Shown here: positions 5,406-6,617 of the stretch, in pieces
How positions within the stretch are numbered: position 1 is the first letter of the stretch
Layout of the letters: each line of letters opens with the position of its first letter
DNA from: Deltaproteobacteria bacterium
GTDB lineage: Bacteria > Bdellovibrionota > FAC87 > UBA2466
NCBI GenBank assembly: GCA_013205415.1
Contig: JABMMY010000084.1
Coordinates: 1-6,617, forward strand
Direction of reading: 5' to 3'
DNA: 6,617 bases
Position numbers and translations under genes: made by a program
The notes under the pieces: generated by a model
Told to the model about the DNA's origin: nothing
The model's input: only the letters and a program-made list of their open reading frames with translations
Databases searched by the model: none

Positions 5406-6550
5406 ATTACAACAGTATTCGAACCATCGACACAAAAAAATTGTTGAGTCTTTCCGGCAAGATAATCTCCACTACCCTTCGAACCCTCGTTTTTCGCGAC
5501 ACTTTGGGCCCTTTGTTGGTCCCATTTGATGGGAATGATCTGATTTTTCCCAACGTAGAAGTGCATCCGGAAACTGCTCGGTAACACCTCGATTTTGGCA
5601 ACGAGCCACTTGATGAGATTGGATTTGAATTCCACCGAGTCCGAGAAGCTTAGAAGGGATTGAAGCGCGGACAGGAATTCCTGATAGTCCTTAAGACCGA
5701 CCGGCTCGTCACCGCAGGTACTCTCCCTAGCCAGGTCGTCCAGTTCCTTCATCGCTTCCGCCTTCCGCCCTTCGAGCTTTTGCATCTGCGAATAGACCGG
5801 CGCCGGAGAGACTCCCTTCGGGATTTGGGAAAGGTGCTCTGCTAATGCCTCAATTTGCTCATCGACCTCTCGTGTTCGTGCCCGGAGCTTGTCTGTTTCG
5901 ACGACCGAGCCCTTTGATTTATGTTCCTTATGGGCCTGGTTGATAAGTGAGTGCGCTATCTCCGGCGAACCGAGAAGTTTCCCGATTTCGTCCCACACGG
6001 CGATTTCTAGCCGCTTGGCCGGAACTCGATGGGGTTTGCAGGTGAAAGTCTTCTTTTTCAAGCAAGACTGACGTTTTGTAGCCCAGGCATGTTCGTAATA
6101 GCCGATCTTCCCCCCATTCCCATGAGCGGACTTTCCCGAAAGATGGTCACCGCACTGCGCGCAAAAGACCCGCCCTGAGAGGGTGTAGGGATAGCGATCT
6201 CTGCGAGTTAACTTGTTCCGACGATGGTTCGTAGCCAAACTATCTTGCACACGCTTGAACGCGGCCGGATCGATGATCGCATCACAGGATGACTTTGAGG
6301 TTCGCTCCTCTCCTTTCACAGTGAATCTGCGTTGCCCGGCATACAAGGGATTGGTCAATATCTTCCACAAATTTCCCACCGTGAAATATCCCAAGCGCGA
6401 CTTTGAGCCACTTCCTTCGCGTCTTCGACTAAGACGGAAGCCTCTTTCGTTGAGCGAAACCCCCGTCTTGGTGAGAGTCCCTTCGTTCAGAAAGGTACTG
6501 AATATTTCCCGCACAAGAGTCGCTTCGGTATCGTCGACAAGGAGGTAGCT
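5348..6550 (-). CDS. Large serine recombinase, N-terminally truncated remnant
   Basis: C-terminal part of a large serine recombinase (site-specific integrase). The first internal start is GTG at 6514 (388 residues), but family-like sequence continues upstream as YLLVDDTEATLVREIF to about 6548, so the GTG is not a true start. Residues counted from 6514: Recombinase domain (about 20-90, with GNLWKILTNPLYAGQRRF at 47-64), zinc ribbon with C118-A-Q-C121 and C151/C159, ending KRLE (167-170), a charged coiled coil (about 203-265), and a C-terminal tail. The N-terminal catalytic (resolvase) domain with the serine nucleophile is absent; at about 6550 the sequence turns into tandem repeats, although the frame stays open to the window edge. 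The last 18 residues (371-388, GVGDGDRTRDTQSHSLVL) are the antisense translation of tRNA-His, with TAA at 5350-5348. This is probably a non-functional pseudogene whose tail was set by the integration junction. Confidence 0.82.
   Translation of the reverse strand, partial: SYLLVDDTEATLVREIFSTFLNEGTLTKTGVSLNERGFRLSRRREGSGSKSRLGYFTVGNLWKILTNPLYAGQRRFTVKGEERTSKSSCDAIIDPAAFKRVQDSLATNHRRNKLTRRDRYPYTLSGRVFCAQCGDHLSGKSAHGNGGKIGYYEHAWATKRQSCLKKKTFTCKPHRVPAKRLEIAVWDEIGKLLGSPEIAHSLINQAHKEHKSKGSVVETDKLRARTREVDEQIEALAEHLSQIPKGVSPAPVYSQMQKLEGRKAEAMKELDDLARESTCGDEPVGLKDYQEFLSALQSLLSFSDSVEFKSNLIKWLVAKIEVLPSSFRMHFYVGKNQIIPIKWDQQRAQSVAKNEGSKGSGDYLAGKTQQFFCVDGSNTVVIGVGDGDRTRDTQSHSLVL
5378..5405. other. Probable attachment-site half (integration junction at the tRNA-His 3' end)
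   Basis: Chromosomal-style sequence ends with the tRNA CCA, and the mobile-element recombinase frame begins immediately beyond it and runs into the tRNA. tRNA 3' ends (T arm plus acceptor stem) are classic integration targets, and the inserting element usually restores the tRNA sequence. The exact crossover cannot be seen without the other end of the element; the T arm to CCA is given as the most likely shared core. No second copy of this segment was noticed elsewhere in the window. Confidence 0.4.
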
Positions 6551-6617
6551 GATTTCACCTGAATTGACCCCCCTGATTTCACGATATCTGACCCCCCTAA
6601 TTTCACCGGTCTGACCC
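5406..6617. mobile_element. Edge of an integrated element at tRNA-His, interrupted by a second element
   Basis: From just after the tRNA CCA to the right edge there is only recombinase sequence followed by IS-like repeats. Base composition changes locally: 38 of 60 bases at 5701-5760 are G or C, against 19 of 60 at 2041-2100 (lnt) and 30 of 60 at 3061-3120 (manC). A recombinase next to and convergent with a tRNA 3' end is the usual layout of a genomic island or prophage edge. The far end of the element lies outside the window, so its size and cargo are unknown. Confidence 0.6.
6550..6617 (+). repeat. Three tandem 24-base repeats, probable IS21-type insertion sequence end
   Basis: Unit 1 (6550-6573) and unit 2 (6574-6597) each read TGATTTCAC, a variable 7-base spacer, then GACCCCCC. 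Unit 3 (6598 onward) reads TAATTTCAC, a 6-base spacer, then GACCC at the window edge. The array begins with TG exactly where recombinase homology stops. IS21-family elements carry several short direct repeats at their ends as IstA-binding sites and begin with TG, so an IS21-type end is the best explanation. No transposase is visible in the window, so the family assignment is an inference. Confidence 0.5.

Noticed and set aside
5317..5529. Plus-strand 70-residue reading frame containing VAQLVRVPDCDSG
   Set aside because: It is the sense translation of tRNA-His and antisense recombinase sequence, a well-known kind of spurious protein.
5660..6548. Several plus-strand frames opposite the recombinase
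   Set aside because: The minus-strand frame contains clear recombinase and zinc-ribbon motifs; the plus frames have none.
6550..6617. CRISPR array at the right edge
   Set aside because: Units are contiguous 24-mers with only 6-7 variable bases inside, much too short for spacers, and there is no cas gene; the pattern fits transposase-binding end repeats.

Overview
The window reads as chromosome of a Gram-negative (diderm) bacterium that carries the edge of an integrated mobile element. The diderm assignment rests on a complete apolipoprotein N-acyltransferase (Lnt) directly followed by prolipoprotein diacylglyceryl transferase (Lgt), plus a membrane-anchored SPOR-domain protein. The moderate-to-low GC and the gene style remind me of predatory Bdellovibrio-type bacteria, but that lineage guess is weak and unchecked.

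Region 1 (1-5145, all minus strand) is a compact envelope operon. In transcription order it holds a SPOR-domain protein, a small cupin resembling a type II phosphomannose isomerase, mannose-1-phosphate guanylyltransferase (ManC), a small SRPBCC-like protein of unknown role, Lnt, and Lgt (cut by the window edge). SPOR/cupin, cupin/manC and SRPBCC/lnt overlap by tens of bases or fewer, and lnt and lgt are 9 bases apart. The only real gap (about 110 bases, between manC and the SRPBCC gene) holds a two-tier inverted repeat directly after the manC stop. The cupin and ManC together supply the two activities of fused ManC/AlgA enzymes, making GDP-mannose for surface glycans. Lgt and Lnt carry out the first and last steps of lipoprotein maturation.

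Region 2 (5146-5405) is a 182-base divergent intergenic stretch with a plausible promoter for each side, then a tRNA-His gene on the plus strand with the G-1:C73 pair and an encoded CCA.

Region 3 (5406-6617) is foreign-looking and locally GC-rich. A large serine recombinase, on the minus strand and convergent with the tRNA, keeps its recombinase domain, zinc ribbon and coiled coil but lacks the N-terminal catalytic domain. Its reading frame runs through the tRNA 3' end on the antisense strand and stops inside the tRNA, as expected if an element integrated at the tRNA-His 3' end. At its 5' end the recombinase is cut by three tandem 24-base repeats that look like the transposase-binding end of an IS21-type insertion sequence. 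The simplest history is integration at tRNA-His followed by insertion of a second element that disabled the recombinase. I see no convincing novel biological system. The most interesting points are the nested mobile-element junctions, the split GDP-mannose enzyme, and the uncharacterised SRPBCC-like gene wired into the lipoprotein operon.
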